From: Prevotella sp.
GTDB lineage: Bacteria > Bacteroidota > Bacteroidia > Bacteroidales > Bacteroidaceae
DNA length: 64,000 nucleotides
NCBI GenBank assembly: GCA_016285245.1
Contig: JAEEQH010000001.1
Location: 86,540-150,539 of the forward strand
Direction of reading: 5' to 3'
This document shows positions 10,276 to 19,386 of this stretch, piece after piece (position 1 is the stretch's first letter; each line of letters opens with the position of its first letter). The translations under genes and the position numbers were made by a program. Below the pieces are notes generated by a model that saw only the letters and a list, made by a program, of their open reading frames with translations, had not been told where the DNA came from and made no database searches.

Positions 10276-11277
10276 ATGAAGAAACACTTAGGATACTTAC
10301 TGCTCACCCTGGTTGTGGTGGCCTGTGGCACGCCTGCCGGACAGTTCCGGCTGGAGGGACGGCTCAGGAACTTCAACCAGGGTGAGTTCTATCTCTACAG
10401 CATCGACGACGGAAGGGGACAGATAGACACTATCCACGTCGTGGAGGGACGCTTCGCCCTGACGAAGGACGTGGAACGACAGACGACCTTCGTACTGGTG
10501 TTTCCGAACTTCTCGGAACTGCCGATATTTGCAGAGAGTGGCGCCTCCGTCGACATACAGGGTGACGCCTCGCACCTGAAGGAGACAAAGGTGGCTGGTA
10601 CCGAGGAGAACGACCTGATGACGGAGTTCCGGCTGAACGTGGCCGACATGACGCCGCCGCAGTTGGTGAAAGCTGCCGAGGCCTTCATCAGGGAACACCC
10701 CGAGCGTGAATGTAGCCGCTACCTGCTGGACAAGTACTTCGTTCAGCAGCACGACGCCGACTACAAGAAGGTGGCGGCACTGGCCGCATTGCTGGTCAAG
10801 GCACGGCCCGACGAGCCGCGGCTCACCACCCTGCAGAGCCACCTGAAGAAACTGAAGAACAACAAGGTGGGACAGCAGCTGCCGCGATTCAGCGCTACCG
10901 ACGTGAAGGGCAAGCTGGTGAGCAACGCCTCCCTGACGGGTGATGTCAATGTGGTCACGGTGTGGGCGACGTGGGACTACTCGTCGCAGAACCTGCAGCG
11001 ACAGCTACGTGAGCTGAAGAAGACCTACGGCAGCCGGCTGGGACTGGTGAGCATCTGTCTCGATGCCAACCGACAGGAGTGTCTGAAGATGATGGAGCGC
11101 GACTCCGTCAACTGGGGCACCGTCTGTGACGGCAAGATGTTCGACTCGCCGGTGATGGCTCAGCTGGGACTGGCCGACGTCCCCTGTAACATCATGACCG
11201 ACAAGTCGGGCAAGATTACCGCCATCGACCAGAATCAGACAGACCTGAAAATACGCATCCGTAAAACCCTTAAATAG
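10276..11277 (+). CDS. DUF4369/TlpA-like thioredoxin-fold lipoprotein lacking the CxxC motif
   Basis: 333 residues with the N-terminal lipoprotein signal MKKHLGYLLLTLVVVAC. The first half looks like the DUF4369 domain that precedes thioredoxin modules in many Bacteroidota proteins. The second half (from about residue 200, GQQLPRFSATDVKGK) is an AhpC/TlpA-type thioredoxin fold. Where a resident CxxC should follow VVTVWATW, the sequence is DYSSQN, so both redox cysteines are absent. The cis-Pro loop (ADVPCN) remains. I infer a thioredoxin-fold protein that does not work as a dithiol oxidoreductase and may be a binding or structural paralogue. It sits between the TPR lipoprotein and yifB. Confidence 0.8.
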   Translation: MKKHLGYLLLTLVVVACGTPAGQFRLEGRLRNFNQGEFYLYSIDDGRGQIDTIHVVEGRFALTKDVERQTTFVLVFPNFSELPIFAESGASVDIQGDASHLKETKVAGTEENDLMTEFRLNVADMTPPQLVKAAEAFIREHPERECSRYLLDKYFVQQHDADYKKVAALAALLVKARPDEPRLTTLQSHLKKLKNNKVGQQLPRFSATDVKGKLVSNASLTGDVNVVTVWATWDYSSQNLQRQLRELKKTYGSRLGLVSICLDANRQECLKMMERDSVNWGTVCDGKMFDSPVMAQLGLADVPCNIMTDKSGKITAIDQNQTDLKIRIRKTLK

Positions 11278-11287
11278 TCAAATGTAA

Positions 11288-12859
11288 TTGCTGGTAAAGA
11301 CGTTTTGTGCCGCTGTGAACGGCCTGGAGGTCACCACCGTGACCGTCGAGGTCAGTATGTCGCGAGGTATGCAGTTCCACCTCACGGGACTCGCCGATAC
11401 CGCCGTGAAGGAGAGCTATGACCGCATCAAGGCGGCCATGGCGAACAACGGCTTCAAGATGCCGTCGATGGACATCACCGTGAACCTCTCGCCGGCAGAC
11501 ATCAAGAAGGAGGGGTCGGGCTACGACCTCCCGCTGGCCATCGGCATCCTCGCCTCGAGCGGGAAGGTGGACACCGCACGCCTCGACAAGTTCATGCTGG
11601 TGGGAGAACTGGGACTCGACGGACGCCTGCAGCCCGTGCGCGGCGCCCTGCCCATAGCCATCAAGGCACGAAAGGAGAAGTTCCAGGGACTCATCGTCCC
11701 CCAGCAGAACATCCGCGAGGCGGCCGTCGTCAACCAGTTGGACGTCTACGGCATGACGTCGCTGATGGATGTCGTCAAGTTCCTGAATGGCGACAACACC
11801 TACGAGCCGACGGTTATCGACACGCGCCGTGAGTTCTACGAACAGCAGAACGCCTATGAGCTGGACTTCTCGGACGTGAAAGGCCAGCAGAGCGTGAAGC
11901 GCGCCCTGGAGGTGGCCGCGGCCGGTGGTCATAACCTCATAATGATTGGTCCGCCGGGATCGGGAAAGTCCATGCTGGCCAAGCGTCTGCCAAGCATCCT
12001 GCCGCCACTGTCGCTCGCAGAGAGTCTGGAAACTACGCAGATACACAGCGTCGCAGGCAAGCTGAACCGTGACACCAGTCTCATCTCACAGCGTCCCTTC
12101 CGGGCACCCCATCATACCATCTCGCAGGTAGCACTCGTCGGTGGCGGCAACAATCCGCAGCCCGGTGAGATCAGCCTTGCCCATAACGGCGTGCTCTTCC
12201 TCGACGAGATGCCCGAGCTGTCGCGTAGTGTCCTTGAGGTGCTGCGTCAGCCCTTGGAGGATCGCAAGATTAGCATCAGCCGCTCGAAGTACAACGTCGA
12301 GTATCCCTGCTCGTTCATGCTTGTCGCCTCGATGAACCCCTGTCCTTGCGGCTACTACGGCGATCCGAACCACCAGTGCGTCTGCACCCCAGGTCAGATA
12401 CAGCGTTATATGAATAAGATCTCCGGTCCGCTGCTGGACCGTATCGACATCCATTGCGAGATTCAGGCCGTACCGTTTGCGCAACTCTCCCAGATGGAGC
12501 CGGGAGAGCCGAGCGAGAAGATTCGTGAGCGAGTCATCCGTGCCCGAAACATTCAGACGGAACGCTTCAGCGCCCTCTCAGTAGGGGAGGGTGGGAGTAG
12601 GAACCGAATCCACTGTAACGCCCAGATGAGCGAGAAGATGCTCCACGACTTTGCGGAGCCTGACGCCGCCAGCCTCGATATGCTCCGCATGGCTATGGAA
12701 CGGCTGAAACTCTCTGCCCGTGCCTACAGCCGCATCCTGAAGGTCGCCCGCACCATTGCCGACCTCGCGGGCAGCGAGAAGGTGCAGACGGTACACATCG
12801 CCGAGGCTATCGGGTATCGCAACCTTGATAGAGGCGATTGGGCAGAGAGAGGGATATAG
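11288..12859 (+). CDS. yifB: YifB/ComM-family Mg-chelatase-like AAA+ ATPase
   Basis: 523 residues. The start is a TTG at 11288, giving [14 protein letters not shown], the usual YifB N-terminus. The only nearby ATG (11282) is followed directly by TAA. The N-terminal Lon-like domain I ([27 protein letters not shown]) precedes the AAA+ module with Walker A GPPGSGKS (about residue 220), Walker B LFLDEMPE and the Mg-chelatase C-terminal domain. The family includes ComM, a branch-migration helicase in natural transformation. A short insertion ([13 protein letters not shown], about residues 430-442) looks extra and is discussed in the findings. It lies 10 bases after the thioredoxin-fold gene. Confidence 0.92.
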   Translation: MLVKTFCAAVNGLEVTTVTVEVSMSRGMQFHLTGLADTAVKESYDRIKAAMANNGFKMPSMDITVNLSPADIKKEGSGYDLPLAIGILASSGKVDTARLDKFMLVGELGLDGRLQPVRGALPIAIKARKEKFQGLIVPQQNIREAAVVNQLDVYGMTSLMDVVKFLNGDNTYEPTVIDTRREFYEQQNAYELDFSDVKGQQSVKRALEVAAAGGHNLIMIGPPGSGKSMLAKRLPSILPPLSLAESLETTQIHSVAGKLNRDTSLISQRPFRAPHHTISQVALVGGGNNPQPGEISLAHNGVLFLDEMPELSRSVLEVLRQPLEDRKISISRSKYNVEYPCSFMLVASMNPCPCGYYGDPNHQCVCTPGQIQRYMNKISGPLLDRIDIHCEIQAVPFAQLSQMEPGEPSEKIRERVIRARNIQTERFSALSVGEGGSRNRIHCNAQMSEKMLHDFAEPDAASLDMLRMAMERLKLSARAYSRILKVARTIADLAGSEKVQTVHIAEAIGYRNLDRGDWAERGI

Positions 12860-12890
12860 ACTTACCTTTTTATATAAGAATAAAACTCGG

Positions 12891-12995
12891 TACGCAGCGG
12901 CCGCTGCTAACGATTTCCCCGCCCGCTGCAAATGTTAGCAGCGGCCGCTGCTAACGTTTTCTCCGGCCGCTGCGAGAACGAAAAGTGCCGCTTTT
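12891..12995. repeat. Cluster of GCAGCGGCCGCTGC palindromes
   Basis: Two copies of GCAGCGGCCGCTGCTAACG lie about 43 bases apart, with degenerate CGCTGC copies between and after them. The second copy is inside a perfect 22-bp palindrome, GTTAGCAGCGGCCGCTGCTAAC (12934-12955). The 313-base gap between yifB and the next gene otherwise holds only a weak TTCCC...GGGAA hairpin near 13047 and the promoter below. Confidence 0.75.
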
Positions 12996-13125
12996 CCCCC
13001 GCAGCGATACGCTTTTCCCCTGTAAACTGGCTCCTCGCTCTTCCAAAGTTCCCCTTGTAAAAAGGGAATGTCATAAAAAAAGTTATTATTATGGGAGAAA
13101 GGAACGCTTTTCGTTCGTTTTACAC

Positions 13126-13133
13126 TACCTTTG
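13126..13133 (+). promoter_or_regulatory. Probable -7 box (TACCTTTG) for the Cys/His-rich protein and TonB receptor
   Basis: TACCTTTG matches the Bacteroidota -7 consensus, about 40 bases before the ATG at 13173. No good TTTG is present at the -33 position, so the promoter may need an activator or may be weak. Confidence 0.5.
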
Positions 13134-13172
13134 TAGCCTGAAAAGCGCGAATGACGCGCAACAGAGACATCC

Positions 13173-13520
13173 ATGAACCAGAAAGCGAGACGACATATTG
13201 CGTGGTGGTTGCTATTGGCAGTATTCTTGCCAATGCTTCTGCTGTCGTCGGTTCATGTGCACGAAACAAGAGGAACGATAGGCGAGACCGAGTGTGCCGA
13301 CTGTGTTCACCACAGCTGCCACGGTCACATGACCTCGACGGCAGCGTGGACGCACGACTGTGTGCTCTGCCAGTTCCTGACGTTGACATCGCTGACGGCC
13401 GCTATGCTGGCCATCACGGTATATGTTCAAGTAGGTAAGAAATGTCATGCCAAGCCTTTGTGCGGTTGTCATGCCGCTTGCTGTGGCGTCATCGTTACAC
13501 GAGGCCCTCCGTCACTTTGA
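13173..13520 (+). CDS. Cys/His-rich small membrane protein upstream of the metal TonB receptor
   Basis: 115 residues. An N-terminal hydrophobic segment (WWLLLAVFLPMLLLSSV) is followed by a stretch dense in metal ligands (HVHETRG, ECADCVHHSCHGH, THDCVLCQF). A second hydrophobic segment (LTSLTAAMLAITVYV) and a Cys-rich tail (CHAKPLCGCHAACC) complete it. It lies 60 bases before a TonB receptor with His-rich loops. I infer a metal-binding or sensing accessory protein of that uptake unit. I do not recognise a named family. Confidence 0.65.
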   Translation: MNQKARRHIAWWLLLAVFLPMLLLSSVHVHETRGTIGETECADCVHHSCHGHMTSTAAWTHDCVLCQFLTLTSLTAAMLAITVYVQVGKKCHAKPLCGCHAACCGVIVTRGPPSL

Positions 13521-13580
13521 TTGCGGAAGGAGGTCTTACTTACAACAGTCATATATACCAACTATTAATAGAAATACAGA

Positions 13581-15758
13581 ATGAAAACAACATACATCAT
13601 TCTGCCTTTGCTGTGTGTATGCACGGCATTGGCAGCCCAAGACAATAATCATCAACATTCGGAAGACTCGACGGACATTTTCTTCCGACATCTGCAATTG
13701 AACGAGCTGACCGTGACGGGTGTCACAGGTGACACGAAGCTGAAACACGCTACGGCGCCGGTGAGCATCGTCTCGCCACAGGTGCTAAGGGCAACGGCCT
13801 CGACGAATATCATCGATGCCATAGCCCATCAGCCGGGTGTCAGCCAACTGACTACGGGTGGCAGCATCTCGAAGCCTATCATCCGCGGACTAGGCTATAA
13901 CCGCGTCGTCGTGATGAGCGAGGGTGTGCGCCAGGAAGGACAACAGTGGGGTGACGAGCATGGCGTGGAGGTCGACGGCAGCAGCGTCGGCTCTGTCGAG
14001 ATTCTGAAGGGCCCGGCCTCGCTGATGTACGGCTCTGATGCGATGGCAGGTGTGGTTATCCTGCACTCACAGCCGACACTGTCTGAGGGCGAGATGGCTG
14101 CCAATGTCAGTTCGGAGTACCAGACGAACAACGGTCTCTTCGCCTATCATCTGTCTTTGGCTGGCAACCAGAAAGGTTTCGTTTGGGACGCCCGCTATGC
14201 TGACAAGCGCGCACACGCATATAAGAATAAGTATGACGGCTACGTCCCTGGCTCGCAGTTTGTCGAACGTGCCGGCCGTCTGATGCTGGGCTTAAACAAG
14301 GCGTGGGGACATTCACGTCTCACATGGACGTCCTACCACCTGACGCCAGGCATCATCGAGGGCGAGCGCGACGAGGAGACGGGCGAGCTGACGCATGAAG
14401 ATGGGTTCAGTGGACATGGCTACGGTGAGACGCTCCCATTCCAGCAGGTGAAGCACTATAAGGCAGTGTGGGACAACTCGCTGAATCTCTCGTCGGGCTA
14501 TCTGAAGGCTGTCGTCGGCTACCAGCAGAACCGCCGTCAGGAGTTCGAGGAGTCGTTCGACGACTATGAACTCTTCTTCAAACTCCATACGCTGACATAC
14601 GACCTGCGCTACGTCACCAGCGAATTCAGTGGTTGGAAACTATCGACGGGCATTGGTGGCATGTACCAGTACTCGGGTAACAAGGGCGAGGAATACCTTA
14701 TTCCCGACTACCGCCTCTTCGACTTCGGTGTTTATGCCACCGCTACGAAGACGCTCGACGACCGTTGGACGCTGAATGGTGGCGTGCGCTACGACCATCG
14801 ACGGCTGCATGGCGACGAGCTGATGGAGGACGATGAACTGCGCTTCACCGATTTCAGCAGGCATTTCAATGGTGTGACGGGTAGCGTAGGTGCCGTCTGC
14901 AACATCAATGAATACTTCAACCTGCGCATGAACGTTGCTCGTGGCTTCCGTACACCTAATATGAGTGAACTGGCGTCAAACGGCGTACACGAAGGCTCTA
15001 TCCGCTATGAACTGGGCAACCAGCAGTTGAAGGCTGAATACAGCCTGCAAGCTGACCTCGGACTCGACTTCACCTCGCGCTATGTGTCGGCACAGCTCGC
15101 CCTCTTTGCCAACCGCATAGACAACTACATTTTCACCCATCGTCAGGCAGAGGAGATAGAAGAGGGCTACCTCACCTACGCCTATACGCAGGGTGACGCC
15201 CGACTGCTGGGCTTCGAGGCCGGTGTCGACATCCACCCCGTCCACTCCGTACACTTCTCCAATACTTTCTCGTATGTCGATGCACAGCTGATGCATCAGC
15301 CTGCCGACAGCAAGTACCTGCCCTTCACGCCAGCCCCGCATTGGTCGTCGGAGTTGAAGTGGGAACTCGCTCACCATTCGCACTCTACTGTTAGTACCCA
15401 TGCTGTCCATGAATACCGTCATACGCACCCCTCGCACGGCTTTTCATTCAATAATGTGTTCGTCTCAGGCGGTCTCGACTGCTACCTGAAGCAGACACAC
15501 ATCTACAAAGCTGACGATACGGAGACAGAGACGCCCGGCTACGTCCTGCTCAGTCTGTCTACAGGTGCCGACATACAGGTGAAAGGCAAGAAGATAGCTG
15601 AGTTGTACGTCTCTGCCGACAACCTGTTGAATAAGGCCTATCAGAACCACCTGAGCCGTCTCAAGTATGCCGACGAGAATGTCGTCACAGGACGTTCCGG
15701 TGTCTTCAACATGGGACGTAACATCACGTTCAAGGTGGTGGTGCCAATAAAGATGTAG
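13581..15758 (+). CDS. TonB-dependent outer membrane receptor, ZnuD-like (His-rich)
   Basis: 725 residues with signal peptide MKTTYIILPLLCVCTALAAQ. The plug domain shows the hallmarks of the family (IIDAIAHQPGV, IRGLGYNRVVVMSEGVRQEGQQWGDEHG, VEILKGPASLMYGSDAMAGVV), followed by a 22-strand-type barrel. There is no N-terminal CarboxypepD-reg domain, unlike SusC proteins. His-rich segments at the mature N-terminus (NNHQH) and in a late loop (AHHSHSTVSTHAVHEYRHTHPSH) resemble zinc receptors of the ZnuD type. With the Cys/His-rich neighbour upstream, I infer uptake of zinc or another soft metal. The exact substrate is not proven. Confidence 0.85.
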   Translation: MKTTYIILPLLCVCTALAAQDNNHQHSEDSTDIFFRHLQLNELTVTGVTGDTKLKHATAPVSIVSPQVLRATASTNIIDAIAHQPGVSQLTTGGSISKPIIRGLGYNRVVVMSEGVRQEGQQWGDEHGVEVDGSSVGSVEILKGPASLMYGSDAMAGVVILHSQPTLSEGEMAANVSSEYQTNNGLFAYHLSLAGNQKGFVWDARYADKRAHAYKNKYDGYVPGSQFVERAGRLMLGLNKAWGHSRLTWTSYHLTPGIIEGERDEETGELTHEDGFSGHGYGETLPFQQVKHYKAVWDNSLNLSSGYLKAVVGYQQNRRQEFEESFDDYELFFKLHTLTYDLRYVTSEFSGWKLSTGIGGMYQYSGNKGEEYLIPDYRLFDFGVYATATKTLDDRWTLNGGVRYDHRRLHGDELMEDDELRFTDFSRHFNGVTGSVGAVCNINEYFNLRMNVARGFRTPNMSELASNGVHEGSIRYELGNQQLKAEYSLQADLGLDFTSRYVSAQLALFANRIDNYIFTHRQAEEIEEGYLTYAYTQGDARLLGFEAGVDIHPVHSVHFSNTFSYVDAQLMHQPADSKYLPFTPAPHWSSELKWELAHHSHSTVSTHAVHEYRHTHPSHGFSFNNVFVSGGLDCYLKQTHIYKADDTETETPGYVLLSLSTGADIQVKGKKIAELYVSADNLLNKAYQNHLSRLKYADENVVTGRSGVFNMGRNITFKVVVPIKM

Positions 15759-15763
15759 ATAAA

Positions 15764-15795
15764 TTTGGATGGCCGCTTATTTTTTCGTATCTTTG
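15764..15795 (+). promoter_or_regulatory. Promoter of the PafA-like phosphatase
   Basis: TTTG at 15764-15767 and TATCTTTG at 15788-15795, with a 20-base spacer, fit the Bacteroidota consensus. The expected start lies downstream of the ATG at 15769, which supports the ATG at 15817 as the real start. Confidence 0.8.
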
Positions 15796-15816
15796 CACGA
15801 GAAAACTTGTGAGACG

Positions 15817-17328
15817 ATGAAAAGAGTATTGATGATGATTGCTGTCGTGGCGGCTTTCGCCACGCAGATATTGGCACAGAGTGCGTTCGGTGAGCGTCCG
15901 AAGCTCGTGGTGGGAATCGTGGTGGACCAGATGCGATGGGACTACCTGTCGCGCTACTACAACCAGTTTACGAACATGGGTTTCCGCCGGCTGATTGACG
16001 ACGGCTTCTCGTGTAACAACTGCCAGATTAACTATGTGCCGACCGTTACGGCCATCGGACATACATCCGCCTATACGGGCGCCACACCGGCGTTCCATGG
16101 CATCTGCGGCAACAACTTCTACATCGACGGCCGGAAGGTGTATTGTACGAAGGACACAACGGTGGACGTGGTGGGAACGGATAATCAGGAGAAGGGGCAG
16201 ATGTCACCGCGCAATATGCTGTCAACGACCATCGGTGACCAGCTGCGACTGCATACCGACTTCCGCTCGAAGGTGGTAGGCGTCAGCTACAAGGACCGTG
16301 CTGCCATCCTTCCCGCAGGCCACTCGGCTAATGCCGCCTACTGGCTCGACACGAAGAACGTGCAGTTTATCACGAGTACCTATTATATGACGGAGCTGCC
16401 CGAGTGGGCCAAGCAGTACAACCTGAAGCTGAAGAAGAACAAAGAGGCGCAGAAGGCTGGCAAGGACATCGGGCTGTCGCCAATCTGTGGTACGGTGACC
16501 ACGGATATGGCCATCGCCGCCCTGAAAGGTGAACAGCTGGGTAAGGGCGAGGCTACGGATATGCTTTGCGTGAGCTACTCGCAGACGGACGTCATCGGCC
16601 ATGAGTATGGCACCCGCGGTGAACGTACCGATGCCGCCTACCTGCAGTTGGACAAGGATCTTGGTCGTCTGTTGGTGGCTCTCGACGAGCAGGTGGGACG
16701 CGGTAACTACCTGGTGTTCCTGACGGCTGACCACGGTGCTTCGCATAACTACCAGTTCTTGAAGGACCATCAGCTGCCTGGTGGCAAGTGGTTGGATCCG
16801 GATATGAGAAACGGTGTGGAAGCTGCCATAGCCAAGAAGTGTGGTAACACGAAGCCAGTGGTGGCTGCTGAACTGGACTACCGCTACTTCCTGGATTGCC
16901 AGGCCATAGCCGATCAGGGACTGGACTACGAACAGGTGAAGGCTGCCGCTATCGAGTGGCTGCGTCAGGCTCCTCATGTATGCTTTGTTATTGATTACGA
17001 GAAGACTACTGCTGCAGCTGTGCCGCCGCTGATTCGCGAGCGTGCCCTGCTGGGATATCATCCCCGCCGTTCGGGCGATATCCTCGTGGTCGTTGAACCT
17101 GGCTACTACACCTATGGCAGCTGGTCGTCACCCATCGGCACGACGCATGGTGAATGGAATCCCTACGATGCCCATATCCCCCTGTTGTTCATGGGATGGA
17201 AGGTGAAGCATGGAGCCACATCGCGTGAGGTGCATATCACGGATATCGCTGCTACTGTCTGTCAGTTGCTCCATATCCAGCAGCCCAGCGCCTGTATTGG
17301 CGAGCCCATCGTGGAGATAACGAAGTGA
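15817..17328 (+). CDS. pafA: PafA-type alkaline phosphatase family protein
   Basis: 503 residues from MKRVLMMIAVVAAFATQILAQ, a typical signal peptide. The 16 extra residues in the ORF track lie over the promoter. The alkaline phosphatase superfamily fold is shown by the metal-binding VVDQMRWDY (Asp about 37), the Thr-nucleophile region PTVTAIGHTS (about 75-83) and TADHGASH (about 306). Threonine instead of serine as nucleophile is characteristic of PafA-like monoesterases in Bacteroidota. Length and motifs fit the family. I infer a periplasmic phosphate-scavenging phosphomonoesterase. Confidence 0.85.
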   Translation: MKRVLMMIAVVAAFATQILAQSAFGERPKLVVGIVVDQMRWDYLSRYYNQFTNMGFRRLIDDGFSCNNCQINYVPTVTAIGHTSAYTGATPAFHGICGNNFYIDGRKVYCTKDTTVDVVGTDNQEKGQMSPRNMLSTTIGDQLRLHTDFRSKVVGVSYKDRAAILPAGHSANAAYWLDTKNVQFITSTYYMTELPEWAKQYNLKLKKNKEAQKAGKDIGLSPICGTVTTDMAIAALKGEQLGKGEATDMLCVSYSQTDVIGHEYGTRGERTDAAYLQLDKDLGRLLVALDEQVGRGNYLVFLTADHGASHNYQFLKDHQLPGGKWLDPDMRNGVEAAIAKKCGNTKPVVAAELDYRYFLDCQAIADQGLDYEQVKAAAIEWLRQAPHVCFVIDYEKTTAAAVPPLIRERALLGYHPRRSGDILVVVEPGYYTYGSWSSPIGTTHGEWNPYDAHIPLLFMGWKVKHGATSREVHITDIAATVCQLLHIQQPSACIGEPIVEITK

Positions 17329-17373
17329 TAGTTTTACAAGCGAAGCGCCGCTTCGCGTTGAGTTGACAGTTGG

Positions 17374-18063
17374 ATGGAGATCAAGGTAATTGCGTTTGAT
17401 GCAGACGACACGCTCTGGGATTGCCAGACTTATTTTGAGGCTGTGGAAAACAGACTCTATGAGCTGATTGCGCCCTACTGCGATGACCCCGCCCGAGAGC
17501 TGTTCTTGACCGAGAGTGCCAATATGGCAGACCTCGGCTATGGCTGTAAGGCCTTCACCCTGTCGGTGGTCGAGACGGCCTTGAGGGTGGGGGGCTGTCA
17601 CCTGTCGACAGCCGAACTGTCGGACTTACTTAATAGAGGCAAGGCTCTGCTGCAACTGCCTGCTACGCCGCTTCCTGGCGTGGAGCGTACGCTGCAACTG
17701 CTTCGTGAGCGTGGAACGTGGCGTATGGTATGCTTCACCAAAGGTGAGCTGCAGGATCAGGAGAATAAACTGAAACGTTCGGGACTGCTTCAGTACTTCG
17801 ACGATGTGGAGATTACATCGGACAAGTCACAGCGGGAGTTCCTGGCATTGTGCGAGCATCAAGATATACACCCTTCCCAGCTGCTGATGGTGGGGAACTC
17901 CCTGAAGAGTGACATCGCGCCAGCCCTGGCCATCGGTGCATGGGCTGTACACATACCCTTTCACGTCACCTGGCAACTGGAGCATACTGAAGACATCGAT
18001 CACGAAAAACTGACGAAGATAGAGCGCATGGAACAGCTTGCAACCCTCCTTTGTGGCTGTTAA
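17374..18063 (+). CDS. HAD-superfamily hydrolase
   Basis: 229 residues. HAD motif I is FDADDTLWDC (nucleophile Asp-9), motif II is around CFTKGE, and the motif III/IV region is GNSLKSDIAPALAIGAWAVHI. A helical cap domain lies between motifs I and II. No signal peptide, so it is cytoplasmic. The subfamily resembles phosphoglycolate phosphatase or YjjG-type nucleotidases, but the substrate cannot be read from the sequence. It lies 45 bases downstream of pafA without a clear promoter of its own. Confidence 0.85.
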   Translation: MEIKVIAFDADDTLWDCQTYFEAVENRLYELIAPYCDDPARELFLTESANMADLGYGCKAFTLSVVETALRVGGCHLSTAELSDLLNRGKALLQLPATPLPGVERTLQLLRERGTWRMVCFTKGELQDQENKLKRSGLLQYFDDVEITSDKSQREFLALCEHQDIHPSQLLMVGNSLKSDIAPALAIGAWAVHIPFHVTWQLEHTEDIDHEKLTKIERMEQLATLLCGC

Positions 18064-18096
18064 TCAGCGGAAAATGAATAAAAAACGACTAAAAAC

Positions 18097-18127
18097 TTGG
18101 CAGATTGGCAAAATTGTTGTAACTTTG
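18097..18127 (+). promoter_or_regulatory. Promoter of rpsU
   Basis: TTGG at 18097-18100 and TAACTTTG at 18120-18127 form a near-consensus -33/-7 pair. The leader down to the ATG at 18196 is A-rich and has no Shine-Dalgarno. Confidence 0.75.
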
Positions 18128-18195
18128 CACCCGCTTTTCGTGGGCCCTGCCCCGAGGCACTAAGTTTAACAATTAAAATTTAAAGCAAAACAACA

Positions 18196-18387
18196 ATGAT
18201 TATCGTACCTGTAAAAGAAGGCGAAAACATCGAGAAGGCTCTTAAGAAGTTCAAGAGAAAGTACGAAAAGACTGGCGTCGTGAAGGAACTCCGTCGTCGT
18301 CAGCAGTTCGACAAACCCTCTGTGCTTAAGCGTCTTAAGATGGAGCACGCCATTTACGTACAGAAGCTTCGCGCTACCGAGGAATAA
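18196..18387 (+). CDS. rpsU: 30S ribosomal protein bS21
   Basis: 63 residues, MIIVPVKEGENIEKALKKFKRK, with the highly basic helix ELRRRQQF typical of bS21. It binds near the 3' end of 16S rRNA. In Bacteroidota, bS21 together with bS6 and bS18 is known to sequester the anti-Shine-Dalgarno sequence. It opens the conserved rpsU-xer-hpf-tRNA-tuf block. The upstream leader is A-rich (AAAGCAAAACAACAATG) with no SD, unlike what is reported for rpsU in Flavobacterium. Confidence 0.95.
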   Translation: MIIVPVKEGENIEKALKKFKRKYEKTGVVKELRRRQQFDKPSVLKRLKMEHAIYVQKLRATEE

Positions 18388-18469
18388 AAATTTTCCACGG
18401 AAAATTTGGTGGTTTCAATAATTTTCCGTAAATTCGTTGCCGAAAAAGAAAGCGGTTGCGTAAACAGCG

Positions 18470-19348
18470 ATGATAGAACGGTTCCTGGACTATATACGCT
18501 ACGAGAGAAACCTGTCGCCACAGACGGTGATGACCTACGAGCGATTCCTCCGCGACTTCGAGTCGTACTTCCGGGGACTGGACGCTACGGCCGACTGGAA
18601 AACAGTCGATGCCGACCTCATACGTGACTGGCTGGAGCAGATGCTTGACAATGGCGCCAAGGCGACAACCGTCAATACTGCACTTAGTGCTGTGCGCTCC
18701 TTCTTCCGTTACGCACTGCGAAGAAGACTGGTAGAGAAAGATCCGGCACACCTCATCGAGGGGCCGAAGAAGTCGAAACCCCTTCCGCAGTTCGTGAGAG
18801 AGAAAGAGATGGATGAGTTGATCGACAATAAAGAATGGGGAGATACATTAAAAGATGTACGCGCACGCGCAATCCTTATTTTATTATATGAGACGGGCGT
18901 CCGTGTATCGGAACTGACAGGACTCGACGATGAGGACCTCGATGTGACGGCAGGACAACTGAAGGTGACTGGCAAGCGTAACAAACAGCGCATCGTACCG
19001 TTCGGGCAGGAGCTGGCAACAGCCATCGGGCAATATGTCAACCAGCGCGATACGGAGGTGGAAAGGCAGACGACGGCACTCTTCGTTACAGACAAAGGGG
19101 AACGGATGACACGACAACAGGTGTATGCCATCGTAAGACGATACCTGGGAGAGGTCACTACCCTGAAGAAACGGTCGCCACACGTGTTAAGGCATTCCTT
19201 TGCCACTGCCATGCTGAACAACGGCGCAGGACTGGAGAGCGTCAAGAAGTTGTTGGGACATGAGAGTCTGGAGACAACAGAGATCTATACCCACACGACG
19301 TTCGAACAGCTGAAACGAGTTTACAAAGAGGCTCATCCAAGAGCCTGA
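18470..19348 (+). CDS. xerC: Tyrosine recombinase XerC/XerD family
   Basis: 292 residues, close to the usual Xer length of about 295. The N-terminal SAM-like core-binding domain (MIERFLDYIRYERNLSPQTV) is followed by the catalytic domain with Arg in TGVRVSEL, Lys in VTGKRNKQR, HVLRHSFAT, GHESLETTEIYTH and Tyr in the last motif, so all six catalytic positions are present. The ancestral role is chromosome dimer resolution at dif. It lies between rpsU and hpf, as in many Bacteroidota. Whether it is the XerC or the XerD of the pair cannot be settled without the second copy. Confidence 0.9.
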   Translation: MIERFLDYIRYERNLSPQTVMTYERFLRDFESYFRGLDATADWKTVDADLIRDWLEQMLDNGAKATTVNTALSAVRSFFRYALRRRLVEKDPAHLIEGPKKSKPLPQFVREKEMDELIDNKEWGDTLKDVRARAILILLYETGVRVSELTGLDDEDLDVTAGQLKVTGKRNKQRIVPFGQELATAIGQYVNQRDTEVERQTTALFVTDKGERMTRQQVYAIVRRYLGEVTTLKKRSPHVLRHSFATAMLNNGAGLESVKKLLGHESLETTEIYTHTTFEQLKRVYKEAHPRA

Positions 19349-19376
19349 CCTTTATTAATAACTAACTAAAAAAACT

Positions 19377-19382
19377 GGAGGT
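19377..19382 (+). promoter_or_regulatory. Strong Shine-Dalgarno (GGAGGT) of hpf
   Basis: GGAGGT lies 4 bases before the ATG of hpf. Most other genes in the window have A-rich leaders without an SD, as is usual for this phylum, so this site stands out. Confidence 0.75.
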
Positions 19383-19386
19383 AACT

